Shown here: positions 8,671-15,959 of the stretch, one piece after another
Numbering within the stretch: the stretch's first letter is position 1
Layout: each line of letters starts with the position of its first letter
Source of the DNA: a virus
DNA length: 33,556 bases
Reading direction: 5' to 3' (one strand)
IMG/VR virus record: IMGVR_UViG_3300042507_001101
Location: 1-33,556 of that record
Notes under the pieces: model-generated
What the model was told of the DNA's origin: nothing
Databases searched by the model: none
What the model saw: only the letters and a program-made list of their open reading frames with translations
Made by a program: the position numbers and the translations under genes

Positions 8671-9231
8671 TTAACAGTTTACACAATCTAATTTGTTTAG
8701 AAGTTTAAGTGCATAGTTATATAATGACATTCCCTTTTGTGGCTCATGACAGTATTCTACTTTAGCCTTAGCAGCTTCTAAATACATTTTAATTAGACCT
8801 AGTGCTTCAAGTCTTTGTTTAGTTTTGAGAGGTGGTTCACATGCATTTGCATCTACCTCACATAAAGTTTTATAATATCTATTGAGAGCATAGCTTATTC
8901 TCATATGATTGTATTCTACAAACACCTGATCATTGGGAGATACACTATACTTAATTACATAAATACCATCTGGCAGATTTGCATACTGTGTCCCACAATT
9001 ACTTGTTTGTAAGTTAAGATCACATGCCGTTAATGTAATATGCCCACTAGCTACAAACTCAGTCATCTGAGTTCCTTCAAGTTGAACTGAATATGCAAAC
9101 CCAGGAACAGTTACATTTAATGTAGGACAAGTTACTGGCAACAGATCAAAGTATACACTTGTGTCCATAATCTTTAGAACACAGGTATTCATTACTGTTG
9201 GAACTTCTAAACTTAATACGTGATTAGCCAT
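8671..9231 (-). CDS. conserved structural-block protein, unknown function
   Basis: A 186-residue protein. The N-terminal 110 residues look beta-rich and carry MNTCVLKIMDTSVY (14-27), a TACDLNLQTSNCG stretch and LPDGIYVIKYSVSPNDQ followed by VFVEYNHMR (from about 86). The rest is helical with paired cysteines and ends KLDCVNC. I recognise the LPDGIYVIKYSVSPND pattern from a conserved protein of environmental Bacteroidota phages located near tail and fibre genes, but no function is established. It is the first gene after the terminator at 9243-9281, with only nine bases between its ATG and the previous gap sequence, so read-through or a promoter inside the terminator region must express it. Confidence 0.6.
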   Translation of the reverse strand: MANHVLSLEVPTVMNTCVLKIMDTSVYFDLLPVTCPTLNVTVPGFAYSVQLEGTQMTEFVASGHITLTACDLNLQTSNCGTQYANLPDGIYVIKYSVSPNDQVFVEYNHMRISYALNRYYKTLCEVDANACEPPLKTKQRLEALGLIKMYLEAAKAKVEYCHEPQKGMSLYNYALKLLNKLDCVNC

Positions 9232-9242
9232 AGGTATTTAAT

Positions 9243-9281
9243 AAAAAAGGGGATAGGAGTTTAGAACTCTTCTCCCCTTTT
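9243..9281 (-). terminator. Rho-independent terminator
   Basis: The minus strand shows AAAAGGGGA and, after an inner stem of GAGTT against AACTC, TCCCCTTTTTT. The stem is long with small internal mismatches and a six-T tail. It lies just after the stop of the 554-residue structural gene and insulates it from the appendage genes. Confidence 0.9.
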
Positions 9282-9300
9282 GTTTAAGTTTTAATTATTC

Positions 9301-10965
9301 TTAGTTACAAGAAACTACATTGTAAGGATTGTACAATGGAAGTGCTGGGAAATTAACACCAACATTACATACAGTATTACAAGTAAATGCTTCAACATTA
9401 CATGCATTATCACAACCAGTTAACCAAGCAGTCACATCACTTACAAAAGTAGGAATTGGATTAGTTGAGAAAATAGTCAATGCATACTGATCATTATCAA
9501 ATACACCAGTTGGGTTATTGAAACGTGGTACATTGTGAATAAGTACATATCTGTAGTATAATGCTCCACGGTCAATTGCACCAATGATCTGGTTACCTTG
9601 AGTAATCTCACGGATACGGAAATCAGTAGCCAAGAAGTTTTGTCTGTAAGACTCAGAAAGAACAAGTTCTCTAAGAACTGTTTCACCAAGACCTTGAACT
9701 TGAAGACCATCACATTGTGTAACTACACAAAGTGTTTGGAACAAACAAGGCTCACCTGTATAGTCTACTTCAGAAGCATAAAGTTTAACTGGCTCTTTTT
9801 CATAGAAGTCAGAAACTTGGAATGTACAGTCACCAAATCTTGTGTCAACATAAGCACCGTTAAGGATAAGACCAGCACATCTACCATCTACGTGAGCAGT
9901 AGCAGGATATAGATCCCAAGTAGTTGCACCATTTGCAGCTAAGAAAGCAGCAGATGTTCCTGGAGCATATAGTAATTGACCATTTTCAGCTTGTACAACT
10001 GGTTGAATAAATGGAGCAATGATTGGGTTATTTACAATTGCATTAGCCCATTTGATCATTACTTCAGTTGAGTCAACTGCAGTTGGAGCAATAGCATCTG
10101 GTGCACAACATCCTGTGTATGCATCAACAGTTGCATAAGCATTGTGATTTAAGAAACGTAATGCAGGAGAACCTTTTACATCCAAACGAAGGTAGTAAGT
10201 CTCACCACATAAAAATTCTTTGCAGCAGTCAGCATCAGTACCACAACCAACTTGCGGATGTGCATCAGTTACATCAGTAATTGTATATACTGCAAGAGTA
10301 CCAGGAGTTCCTGAAGGTGAGTTGATTGTTACAGTGTTACCTACAACATATCCTTTACCTGGATTAACAATACCTGTTACTGTTGGTACACCAGCAGCAA
10401 TAGTAATTGCTAATTCTAAACCTATACCTGTACCAGTTACGTTAGTTGTATTAACTCCTACAGCTGTAGTAGAGTTAGGTGCATAACCAACACCTGGAGT
10501 AGTAATAGAACCAGCTTCTACACCACCACCTGCAGTCCAGAATGTAGAACCTACGTGGATCACATTGTTTTGTGGAACACATGGAGCTACAGAATAGAAA
10601 CGTGATACATACTTAGGGTTGATCATTTTAGACTTGTTAGTCTCTTGATAACCACCTGCTAAAGGACCAATCTTATCATTGTCATAAATTGCAGAACCTG
10701 CAAGATATACATTACAACAAGAAGATGGAGTAATAGTCAAGTTAGTTGATGGGCTAAAGATACCAAAGTAACCATTTGCATACTCAGAAGCAGCAGATGC
10801 TTTTAATTGGTTCAAACCGTAAGTTGGTACACCATCAGTAGTAACATAACCAAACTCAGTGGAAGTAGAAATAGGTGTAGTACCCAATCTATCAACCGCA
10901 ACACTTGCGCGAGTAGCACCAGTGCCTAAGAAAGCTTTTTGAAAAGCATGATTAAAATAAGCCAT
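9301..10965 (-). CDS. probable abundant virion structural protein with GxGY insertion domain
   Basis: A 554-residue protein beginning MAYFNHAFQKAFLGT, a pattern I associate with a conserved structural protein of environmental crAss-like phages; virion location unknown (capsid auxiliary or tail). Residues about 150-232 form a Gly/Thr-rich insertion with two P-G-x-G-Y type units (PGVGYA at 158, PGKGYVVGNTVTI at 202), a module often inserted into phage surface proteins. Cysteines cluster at 241-254 and in the last 50 residues. About half of its arginine codons are CGN, as in the capsid gene, versus mostly AGA elsewhere, which suggests high expression. It has its own AT-rich leader with two palindromes and its own terminator, so it behaves as a separate transcription unit. 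Confidence 0.65.
   Translation of the reverse strand: MAYFNHAFQKAFLGTGATRASVAVDRLGTTPISTSTEFGYVTTDGVPTYGLNQLKASAASEYANGYFGIFSPSTNLTITPSSCCNVYLAGSAIYDNDKIGPLAGGYQETNKSKMINPKYVSRFYSVAPCVPQNNVIHVGSTFWTAGGGVEAGSITTPGVGYAPNSTTAVGVNTTNVTGTGIGLELAITIAAGVPTVTGIVNPGKGYVVGNTVTINSPSGTPGTLAVYTITDVTDAHPQVGCGTDADCCKEFLCGETYYLRLDVKGSPALRFLNHNAYATVDAYTGCCAPDAIAPTAVDSTEVMIKWANAIVNNPIIAPFIQPVVQAENGQLLYAPGTSAAFLAANGATTWDLYPATAHVDGRCAGLILNGAYVDTRFGDCTFQVSDFYEKEPVKLYASEVDYTGEPCLFQTLCVVTQCDGLQVQGLGETVLRELVLSESYRQNFLATDFRIREITQGNQIIGAIDRGALYYRYVLIHNVPRFNNPTGVFDNDQYALTIFSTNPIPTFVSDVTAWLTGCDNACNVEAFTCNTVCNVGVNFPALPLYNPYNVVSCN
10270..10518 (-). other. coding segment for GxGY surface insertion domain
   Basis: Encodes residues 150-232 of the 554-residue structural protein. 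Low-complexity Gly, Thr, Val and Pro composition with paired P-G-x-G-Y turns contrasts with the flanking sequence, which reads as one continuous fold. Such modules are seen as decorations on phage structural proteins. Confidence 0.5.
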
Positions 10966-10991
10966 TTTTTCTAATTTTTAATTAATAAACA

Positions 10992-11024
10992 TATATTATA
11001 ATATAGTGAAAGTTTTTAAAACTT
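10992..11024 (-). promoter_or_regulatory. double palindrome in leader of 554-residue gene
   Basis: Two symmetrical sequences sit side by side upstream of the ATG at 10965: a perfect 14-base palindrome TATATTATAATATA (10992-11005) and a 7-base inverted repeat AAGTTTT-T-AAAACTT (11010-11024). They could be an operator, a promoter region or an mRNA leader structure. The position just after the previous stop codon and before a gene with its own terminator favours regulation. Confidence 0.35.
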
Positions 11025-11029
11025 CCAAA

Positions 11030-11548
11030 TTATTTCAAGAAAAGTAATTTATACTTAGTTGAATTAATAGAGTCTTTAACAAGATCCAGATTATTTACTA
11101 TCTCTGAGTAAGGCATCATACCCTGGAGCTTGTTAATAGTATTATATAGATCTCTTAAATAACCTACAGCATCTGCAGTAGTATCTAGAGTTCTAATTGG
11201 CATGTCTGTATATTTCAGAAGTTTTTCTGCTATACCTTGATATCCTTCTACAAGAGTATCTGCATGTCCATGTAATCCTTCATAAAATTCTCCTAGTGCT
11301 TTGTGTGCAGCATAAGAACCATCACCAGTAACTTTTAAATGAAGTCTGTGAAAACTAGTTGCAGCATTCATCATTTCTGTAGCACATGCTGCTGTCATTG
11401 TATCTAATGAACTACCACCAACTCCAGCATCTGGAGTAGGTTGTGGTTTAGCTGGTTCACTCTTAGGTTGTGTAACAGTGACTTGTGGTCTGCTAAGTGT
11501 TTTAGCTGGCTCTGGATTTCTTTTTAATAGTCTTGTTTTATTTTCCAT
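11030..11548 (-). CDS. Dps/ferritin-like protein (DUF5856-like)
   Basis: A 172-residue protein. The first 45 residues are Pro/Lys/Thr-rich and probably disordered; residues 50-172 are helical. Residues 67-103 (FHRLHLKVTG, SYAAHKALGEFYEGL, ADTLVEGYQG) resemble the ferritin-like fold of Dps. Ligand spacing matches E. coli Dps: H70, H82 (+12), D97 (+15) and E101 (+4) line up with His51, His63, Asp78 and Glu82; the position of Asp67 is Gly86, with Glu87 next to it. I associate this with the phage family DUF5856, from memory. A metal-oxidising or DNA-protecting role is inference. It is three bases downstream of a connector gene and follows five basic-protein genes, so it may be packaged in virions. 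Confidence 0.65.
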   Translation of the reverse strand: MENKTRLLKRNPEPAKTLSRPQVTVTQPKSEPAKPQPTPDAGVGGSSLDTMTAACATEMMNAATSFHRLHLKVTGDGSYAAHKALGEFYEGLHGHADTLVEGYQGIAEKLLKYTDMPIRTLDTTADAVGYLRDLYNTINKLQGMMPYSEIVNNLDLVKDSINSTKYKLLFLK

Positions 11549-11550
11549 GA

Positions 11551-12249
11551 TTAATTGTTACGTTCTGCTGTTTCTGTACCTCTAGAGAATTGGTTTCCTG
11601 ACTCAATGTCTCCAGCAAGAATACTTGCTGCTTCATCAATTATTAATTCTACTATATCATCCTTAAATTCACATTCTACATTCTGTGTAGATTGTACACT
11701 TGTATATGGGTCTACACATCCTTGTATCTGAATTTTAATTGGCTGTCTATAATAAATTAGATCTGCACTCTGTATTTCAAATTCATTGTTAGTATAGATA
11801 TGTGTGGTATTACCAATGAGAGTAGCAAATGTTTCACCCCACTCAAAGTTTGGCTGCTTACCCTTGTCTCTTAGAAGAACATTAAGATCTCCTTCTTGAG
11901 CAAGATATACTGTCATTCTTCTTTTCTCACAGCATTCTTGTTTAGCAAGAACATCTACTCTTTTCCACTGTAAATAGTTTTCAGGAAGATTGCCAAAGTA
12001 ATAATATTCTTTATCTGAAAGTGTAAGTGGTTCTCTATTAAGTAATACTTGTAGATCATCTTTTCTACGAGTAGAACCTTCATCACCTTCTTTAACCAAG
12101 TTAATGCCATGCAATTGTCTTCTAGCCCACTCAACCTGTGCTTTATTAAATGCCTCAACTATTTGCCAACATTCAATGTTGTCATAGTCCTGGCTATCTA
12201 ATTTATTTAGCCGTTGCTTGATCTTTATTTCAATTGTACTATTTAACAT
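11551..12249 (-). CDS. crAss-like head-tail connector / ring protein
   Basis: A 232-residue protein with the conserved crAss-like N-terminus IEIKIKQRLNKLDSQDYDNI followed by ECWQIVEAFNKAQVEWARRQ. That pattern belongs to a structural protein present in nearly all crAss-like genomes downstream of the capsid gene. It then has a KEGDEGSTRRKDDLQVLL segment near 53-70, a DLIYYRQPIKIQ beta stretch, and a C-terminal helix (IVELIIDEAASILAGD). It is probably a ring or adaptor between portal and tail; I cannot say which ring. It ends two bases before the Dps-like gene and starts three bases after a lysine-rich protein gene, within one co-transcribed series. Confidence 0.75.
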   Translation of the reverse strand: MLNSTIEIKIKQRLNKLDSQDYDNIECWQIVEAFNKAQVEWARRQLHGINLVKEGDEGSTRRKDDLQVLLNREPLTLSDKEYYYFGNLPENYLQWKRVDVLAKQECCEKRRMTVYLAQEGDLNVLLRDKGKQPNFEWGETFATLIGNTTHIYTNNEFEIQSADLIYYRQPIKIQIQGCVDPYTSVQSTQNVECEFKDDIVELIIDEAASILAGDIESGNQFSRGTETAERNN

Positions 12250-12252
12250 TTC

Positions 12253-12612
12253 TTATCTTTTTTTAGCCATCTTTTTTAAAGTAATAGCAAGTGCTTTTCT
12301 CTTTGGGGTACAAGTAGATTTAGTCATTGGAGTGCAGTAACCCTTATGTGCAGGATTAATTGCTTTCTGTATCCACTTTTTATCACCAGTAGATCCGCCT
12401 TTTTTTGCATATCTTAGAGGTTCTTCTTTAATTAATGGAGCTGTGCCAGAACTAGGCTTTGCAACTTTATTAATTACACCTTTAACAGTTCTTGTTTCTT
12501 TAACTGTTTCTGGTGCACCATATCTTTTCTTAACTGTTGTTTTATAATTACCGTCAGGTGAATAAAACTTTTGTTTAGACTCTCTTGGTGAAGTACTCTT
12601 TTTAACAGGCAT
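12253..12612 (-). CDS. small lysine-rich protein with GYCTP/CTPKRKAL motif
   Basis: A 119-residue strongly basic protein, last of the five-gene basic cluster. A recognisable C-terminal block at residues 80-118 contains WIQKAI, HKGYCTPMTKSTCTPKRKAL (89-108) and a lysine-rich end KKMAKKR. Two cysteines (93, 101) sit in repeated C-T-P units. Residues 68-74 contain YAKKGGS, a variant of the GG motif found in sister proteins. I recall this C-terminal block from other phage basic proteins, without known function. The net charge suggests nucleic-acid binding inside the head, which is inference. It starts two bases after the upstream stop. Confidence 0.65.
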   Translation of the reverse strand: MPVKKSTSPRESKQKFYSPDGNYKTTVKKRYGAPETVKETRTVKGVINKVAKPSSGTAPLIKEEPLRYAKKGGSTGDKKWIQKAINPAHKGYCTPMTKSTCTPKRKALAITLKKMAKKR

Positions 12613-12614
12613 GA

Positions 12615-12917
12615 CTATTTTCTTTTAGTAGTTGTACGTTTTGCAACTGCACCACCTCTTTTTGCAATAAGATCAGAATTTTTCTTAGCTGCTCTTTTTG
12701 CTTGTCTAACAGGTTTGTTCTCCTTTATGTTTTTTGCAACTCTGGTTCCAATTGCAGCAAGACCTGCTCCAATAATGCCGGCACCAATTTTTGCACTTGT
12801 ATTACCAAGTATTCCTGGTTTTTTTGCCCATGGAACACACTTACCATCTACACAACCATGTTGTGGAGGACAGTCTGATCCGTAATTACAATCCTGACTT
12901 TTTTTACTTACTGCCAT
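12615..12917 (-). CDS. small basic protein, Cys-rich N-terminus and glycine-rich hydrophobic helix
   Basis: A 100-residue protein in three parts: a cysteine module (C10, C16, C22, C27 with CPPQHGCVDGKCVP), a glycine/alanine-rich hydrophobic stretch at 43-58 (KIGAGIIGAGLAAIGTRV) that could cross a membrane or pack as a helix, and a lysine/arginine tail ending RGGAVAKRTTTKRK. The same plan, including a nearly identical GGAVxKRT tail, is seen in the 98-residue protein at 26727-27023. No enzyme motif is visible. Neighbours are other lysine-rich proteins spaced two bases apart, so the set is co-translated. A virion-internal or ejected membrane-active role is possible but unproven. Confidence 0.6.
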   Translation of the reverse strand: MAVSKKSQDCNYGSDCPPQHGCVDGKCVPWAKKPGILGNTSAKIGAGIIGAGLAAIGTRVAKNIKENKPVRQAKRAAKKNSDLIAKRGGAVAKRTTTKRK

Positions 12918-12919
12918 AA

Positions 12920-13336
12920 CTATTTCTTTTTTCTAATTGTACCCCCCATTTTCTTACGTGTACCTACAGGAACAGTACCTACACCAGATGAAGATCTAAC
13001 TCTACCTGGAGCTGGAGAACGTTGTACTGGAACAGATGCTCCAAACTTAGCTTTCTTTTTAGCACCAACAATTCTGTCTGCTGCAGTAGGCTTAGGGTTT
13101 TTATCCACACCGGCTTTTACTGAAAGCATACCAAAACTAGTTGCACCTCCTTTAGCCATCTTCTTAACCATACCACCTTTCTTCATGGTATCAATACCTT
13201 GATAGTTGGGACCAGTAGGACCAGTTTGTGGAATACCATAAATTTGACCGCCATCAGCCATCTTCTTTACTTTCTTAACAGTTCCTCCGGATTTCATTTT
13301 ACCGCAACCTGTTTTACAAGTCTTCAACATTTTCAT
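12920..13336 (-). CDS. small basic protein with four [MY]xxGG motifs
   Basis: A 138-residue Lys/Gly-rich protein with four copies of M-x-x-G-G: MKSGG (14-18), MADGG (26-30), MKKGG (51-55) and MAKGG (60-64). Several are preceded by Lys and followed by Val-Lys-Lys or similar. A further KKMGGT is near the C-terminus (128-133). Two cysteines (7, 11) lie near the start. The middle holds a short PQTGPTGPNYQGID stretch and the C-terminal half is Ser/Arg/Lys-rich and likely disordered. No known domain is recognised. Location among basic proteins between capsid and connector genes suggests a virion protein; the repeated GG motif might be a processing or capsid-binding signal (inference). Confidence 0.6.
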   Translation of the reverse strand: MKMLKTCKTGCGKMKSGGTVKKVKKMADGGQIYGIPQTGPTGPNYQGIDTMKKGGMVKKMAKGGATSFGMLSVKAGVDKNPKPTAADRIVGAKKKAKFGASVPVQRSPAPGRVRSSSGVGTVPVGTRKKMGGTIRKKK

Positions 13337-13348
13337 CTTATATAATTT

Positions 13349-13630
13349 TTAACAGTTCCACTTTCTCAAAGACTTATTGATCCTTGAGTTAGGATCATTT
13401 GCTGTCTTTGAACTTGTAAGTTTTTTCTTCATACCAGACATTCTAGCACAAAAAGATTTTCTCCTATTAGCATCTTTACTATCTGGAGCAAGCTTTGATG
13501 GTTTAGTAGTTACAGCAGTTTTAAGTTTACTGCCTGGATTGGCTTTTCTATAAGAAGCAACACCTTTAGCATTAAGACCTCCTGATGGATTCTTACCTTC
13601 TTTTCTTTGCCATGCTGGGGACTTTGCCAT
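13349..13630 (-). CDS. small basic DUF6321-like protein
   Basis: A 93-residue basic protein with three conserved blocks: SPAWQRKEGKNPSGGLNAKG (4-23), RRKSFCARMSGMKKKLT (57-72 approx.) and a terminal SLRKWNC. I recognise this combination as the family I know as DUF6321, common in phages and without an assigned function; the name is from memory. The spacing to the upstream gene is two bases. The conserved Cys61 and Cys93 and the high positive charge are compatible with nucleic-acid binding or with being packed in the head, but neither is shown by the sequence. Confidence 0.7.
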   Translation of the reverse strand: MAKSPAWQRKEGKNPSGGLNAKGVASYRKANPGSKLKTAVTTKPSKLAPDSKDANRRKSFCARMSGMKKKLTSSKTANDPNSRINKSLRKWNC

Positions 13631-13632
13631 TG

Positions 13633-13971
13633 TTATGCTTTTTTAACTCTTCTTCCCATGCCTACTCTAGACTTCTCAGCTTTCTTAGCAGCTAGTTTAG
13701 AAGGAGTTAATTCATACTTTGTTTTAGGTGTATCTTTAGATACTTTTCTTGTTGGCCGGCAGTATTCATTTTTACCACCGGCACCACAAGCTTTTCCAGA
13801 TTTTGTATCTTGCCACTTCTCTGCTTGCCATCTTTTAAGATCACTACCAGCTTTAGTTTTCCTAACATTACCAGAACCTTTACGGCACTTAGCAATAGCC
13901 TGCGAAGCCCTAGCTGAAGGAAACACAGCATACTGTGCTTTTACTTTAGAATAGCATGCATCTTTTGGCAT
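13633..13971 (-). CDS. small basic DUF5872-like protein
   Basis: A 112-residue strongly basic protein. The N-terminal block MPKDACYSKVKAQYAVFPSA followed by RASQAIAKCRK (residues 1-31) is a recurrent phage and virus motif that I associate with DUF5872-type proteins (name from memory). A second block WQAEKWQDTKSGKACGAGGK followed by NEYCRP holds two more cysteines near residues 62 and 71. The C-terminus is a run of Lys/Arg with RVGMGRRVKKA. Function is unknown; high positive charge and place in the basic cluster suggest packaging with DNA. It ends two bases before the next ATG. Confidence 0.65.
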   Translation of the reverse strand: MPKDACYSKVKAQYAVFPSARASQAIAKCRKGSGNVRKTKAGSDLKRWQAEKWQDTKSGKACGAGGKNEYCRPTRKVSKDTPKTKYELTPSKLAAKKAEKSRVGMGRRVKKA

Positions 13972-13976
13972 AGTAA

Positions 13977-14846
13977 TTATTTCTTACGCATTACCATACC
14001 ATACTTAGCTTTAGGTACAGCAGTCTTAGGAGCAGAACTTGTTCCACCAACTCTACCTCTAGCAACTTTAGATGCAGCAGCTTTAGGATTAACTCCAGAT
14101 TTAACACCTTTTGATCCAGCAGATTTTAATGCAGAAACTTTTGCATTAGAGTTTACCATACCACCTGTTTTGTATCTTACAGGACTTTTAACACTATCTT
14201 TATTTACTGTTTTAACACTAGTTCTTGTATATTCTGGTTTTGGTTTACCTGCAGGAACATTAGGTTTAGTTACAGTTTTACCAGTAGTTTTTGTAGATCC
14301 TGGAGTAGTTTTAGGCGTTCTAGGAGCTTCATTATTATTAACTGTAGATGTAGAATTTGATGTAGATGTAGATGTAGAAACTGATCTTGGAGTTTTAGCT
14401 CTAGCAGTTCCTGCCATTGTAGATACACGTTTAGCTCTGTTATCTCTTTTTTGAGCAACAGTACCTTCTCCTTCAATCTTAGCAACAGTTGCTTTTGTCT
14501 CTGCTCTACCTACCTTTTTAGCTTGTCTTCTTTCAAAACCGGTCATTCCACCATCTTGATACTTTCTAACAGAGCCACCTTTTTTCATTCCACCAGGACC
14601 ACTCATACCAGTTCTTGTATCTCTAACTGCATCAGCAACTTGAGCTGCACTTGCTGCAGTTTTAGCTACATTACCAGTAATATTTGCAACTTTTTCGTAT
14701 GTAGAGGGTTCTGTACCAGCATTGATTCTATTAAGTTTAGCTTGCATTTTAGCTTGCTTGATATCTTGTCTGGTTACTGGACCTGGGCCGCCATCTTCAT
14801 ATTTTTTAACTTTGCCGCCCATTTTCTTTTTGACCATTTTTTTCAT
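13977..14846 (-). CDS. lysine-rich, low-complexity protein with four [MY]xxGG motifs
   Basis: A 289-residue highly basic protein, first and longest of the cluster. Four copies of the motif: YEDGG (16-20), MKKGG (87-91), YQDGG (96-100) and YKTGG (225-229). Residues 155-215 are Ser/Thr/Pro/Lys-rich and probably disordered. The C-terminal 60 residues form a conserved-looking block (GSKGVKSGVNPKAAASKVAR near 244-263, then GRVGGTS and KAKYGM) that I recall from other environmental phages. No enzyme signature is present. It starts 12 bases after the stop of the 338-residue capsid-adjacent gene. Candidate roles are DNA condensation inside the head, cargo loading, or a substrate for virion processing; none is demonstrated. 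Confidence 0.6.
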   Translation of the reverse strand: MKKMVKKKMGGKVKKYEDGGPGPVTRQDIKQAKMQAKLNRINAGTEPSTYEKVANITGNVAKTAASAAQVADAVRDTRTGMSGPGGMKKGGSVRKYQDGGMTGFERRQAKKVGRAETKATVAKIEGEGTVAQKRDNRAKRVSTMAGTARAKTPRSVSTSTSTSNSTSTVNNNEAPRTPKTTPGSTKTTGKTVTKPNVPAGKPKPEYTRTSVKTVNKDSVKSPVRYKTGGMVNSNAKVSALKSAGSKGVKSGVNPKAAASKVARGRVGGTSSAPKTAVPKAKYGMVMRKK

Positions 14847-14858
14847 TTTATTTTAAGT

Positions 14859-15875
14859 TTAAGAATTCCAAAATTTCTCACAGGCTTTGTTGAGATCAAT
14901 TAGAACATCCTCATTGAGTGGGTTCTTCAAGTACTCTATTACATCTGATACATTCCTTCCTAACATTGAATTAGTTTTAGAATGATAGATATAACCATCA
15001 GCCTTATTAATAATATACTTAAAAAATATGGAATCTCTTACAATTGACTTAATTTTAAGTGTTTCCATATCCATATTTACAGCTTCAAGGAAAGACTTAG
15101 CTGCTCTTTCTTTGTTGCTCTCAACACCTTCACCATTAATGTACAAGTCCATGTTCTCATACATAACATCATTAGGTGTTGATTTTCTATATTGTGTACT
15201 GTTACCATCTACTACTTTAGCTACATAGAATAGTTTAGTACTGTTTTTGTCAAATAATTTCTGAAGTTCAGAAAGTGCTTTGTTACGCATTTTCTTGTAT
15301 TCAGTTCTTGCAACAACTGTCTGTTCTTGTTTGTCTAAGTAAAACTTAGGTGGAACAGCTCTTGATCTTGCATCATCAAAACTTTTTGCTACAATAGAAA
15401 AACCTCCAGCTTCAATAGCATAAAGTTTAATTCTATCATATGGATCTGTAGGATCTAAGAATAAAGGATCATTACCACATGCAATATGAATTCTATTCCA
15501 GAAGTCTTTATTGTCAGGTTTAAGTAACTTTACTTTGTTCCAGAACTGAGGATCATCAATCTCTATAACATTAGCTGCTAACTCTGTCTCAAGTTCAGCA
15601 ATAGCTGTTCTAATTTCTTTTACTCTTGCTTCTTTGTCATTACCTTTTAGAAGTTTAATCTCTGGTGCAAATTCATTTAGACCGGTAAGATATCTAATAA
15701 CTCCGTTTTGCTCTAAGCAAGCAAGTTGTTCAAAGTGCTTAACTCCGTCATACAGAGATAAGCCATAATTTTCTAGTCCCATATTAGAGACTGCATTGTC
15801 AAAGAACGGTCTTACAGCAATTGCTGTTTTCTTTACGGTACCATTGCCCGTTTCTACCATTGTGAAATTTTCCAT
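14859..15875 (-). CDS. conserved crAss-like protein next to the capsid gene
   Basis: A 338-residue protein I recognise as a conserved member of crAss-like structural blocks, usually just downstream of the major capsid gene; function unknown. Familiar patterns are AVRPFFDNAVSNMGLENYGL (20-39), EQLACLEQNGVIRYLTGLNE (49-68), LFLDPTDPYDRIKLYAIEAG (138-157), RSRAVPPKFYLDKQEQTVVA (171-190), and GRNVSDVIEYLKNPLNEDVL (309-328). It is helix-rich with no signal peptide or membrane segment. It follows the terminator behind the capsid gene and has AAAACCAACA four bases before its ATG plus a second partial copy upstream. An auxiliary capsid or assembly role is a guess from position. Confidence 0.7.
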   Translation of the reverse strand: MENFTMVETGNGTVKKTAIAVRPFFDNAVSNMGLENYGLSLYDGVKHFEQLACLEQNGVIRYLTGLNEFAPEIKLLKGNDKEARVKEIRTAIAELETELAANVIEIDDPQFWNKVKLLKPDNKDFWNRIHIACGNDPLFLDPTDPYDRIKLYAIEAGGFSIVAKSFDDARSRAVPPKFYLDKQEQTVVARTEYKKMRNKALSELQKLFDKNSTKLFYVAKVVDGNSTQYRKSTPNDVMYENMDLYINGEGVESNKERAAKSFLEAVNMDMETLKIKSIVRDSIFFKYIINKADGYIYHSKTNSMLGRNVSDVIEYLKNPLNEDVLIDLNKACEKFWNS

Positions 15876-15879
15876 GTTT

Positions 15880-15889
15880 TGTTGGTTTT
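15880..15889 (-). promoter_or_regulatory. AAAACCAACA start-proximal element
   Basis: The minus strand reads AAAACCAACA ending four bases before the ATG at 15875; a second partial copy, AACCAACA, lies at 15898-15905. Same element as at 8654, 18870 and 32240. Confidence 0.35.
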
Positions 15890-15903
15890 ATTTTTATGTT
15901 GGT

Positions 15904-15911
15904 TAAATATA
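15904..15911 (-). promoter_or_regulatory. weak promoter-like box TATATTTA
   Basis: It lies directly after the T tract of the capsid terminator and 28 bases before the ATG at 15875. It differs from the TATATTTG box in the last base only, so it is a weaker candidate for restarting transcription here. Confidence 0.25.
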
Positions 15912-15944
15912 AAGAAAAAAAGGGAGGAGTTTCCCCCTCCCTCT
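15912..15944 (-). terminator. Rho-independent terminator after the capsid gene
   Basis: The minus strand gives GGGAGG, a G/A-rich loop, then CTCCTCCC followed by seven T. It starts within about 15 bases of the capsid gene's stop and would end a transcript carrying the capsid gene. Confidence 0.85.
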
Positions 15945-15959
15945 CCTTTCTAGTTTAGA

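Noticed and set aside
13607-13954. Plus-strand frame of 115 codons
   Set aside because: Antisense shadow of the DUF5872-like gene, which has recognisable conserved blocks and tight operon spacing.
14451-14903. Plus-strand frame of 150 codons, Ser/Cys/Phe-rich
   Set aside because: It lies antisense to the lysine-rich 289-residue gene; its composition is the mirror of AAA/GCA/GTT codons and it has no neighbours on that strand.
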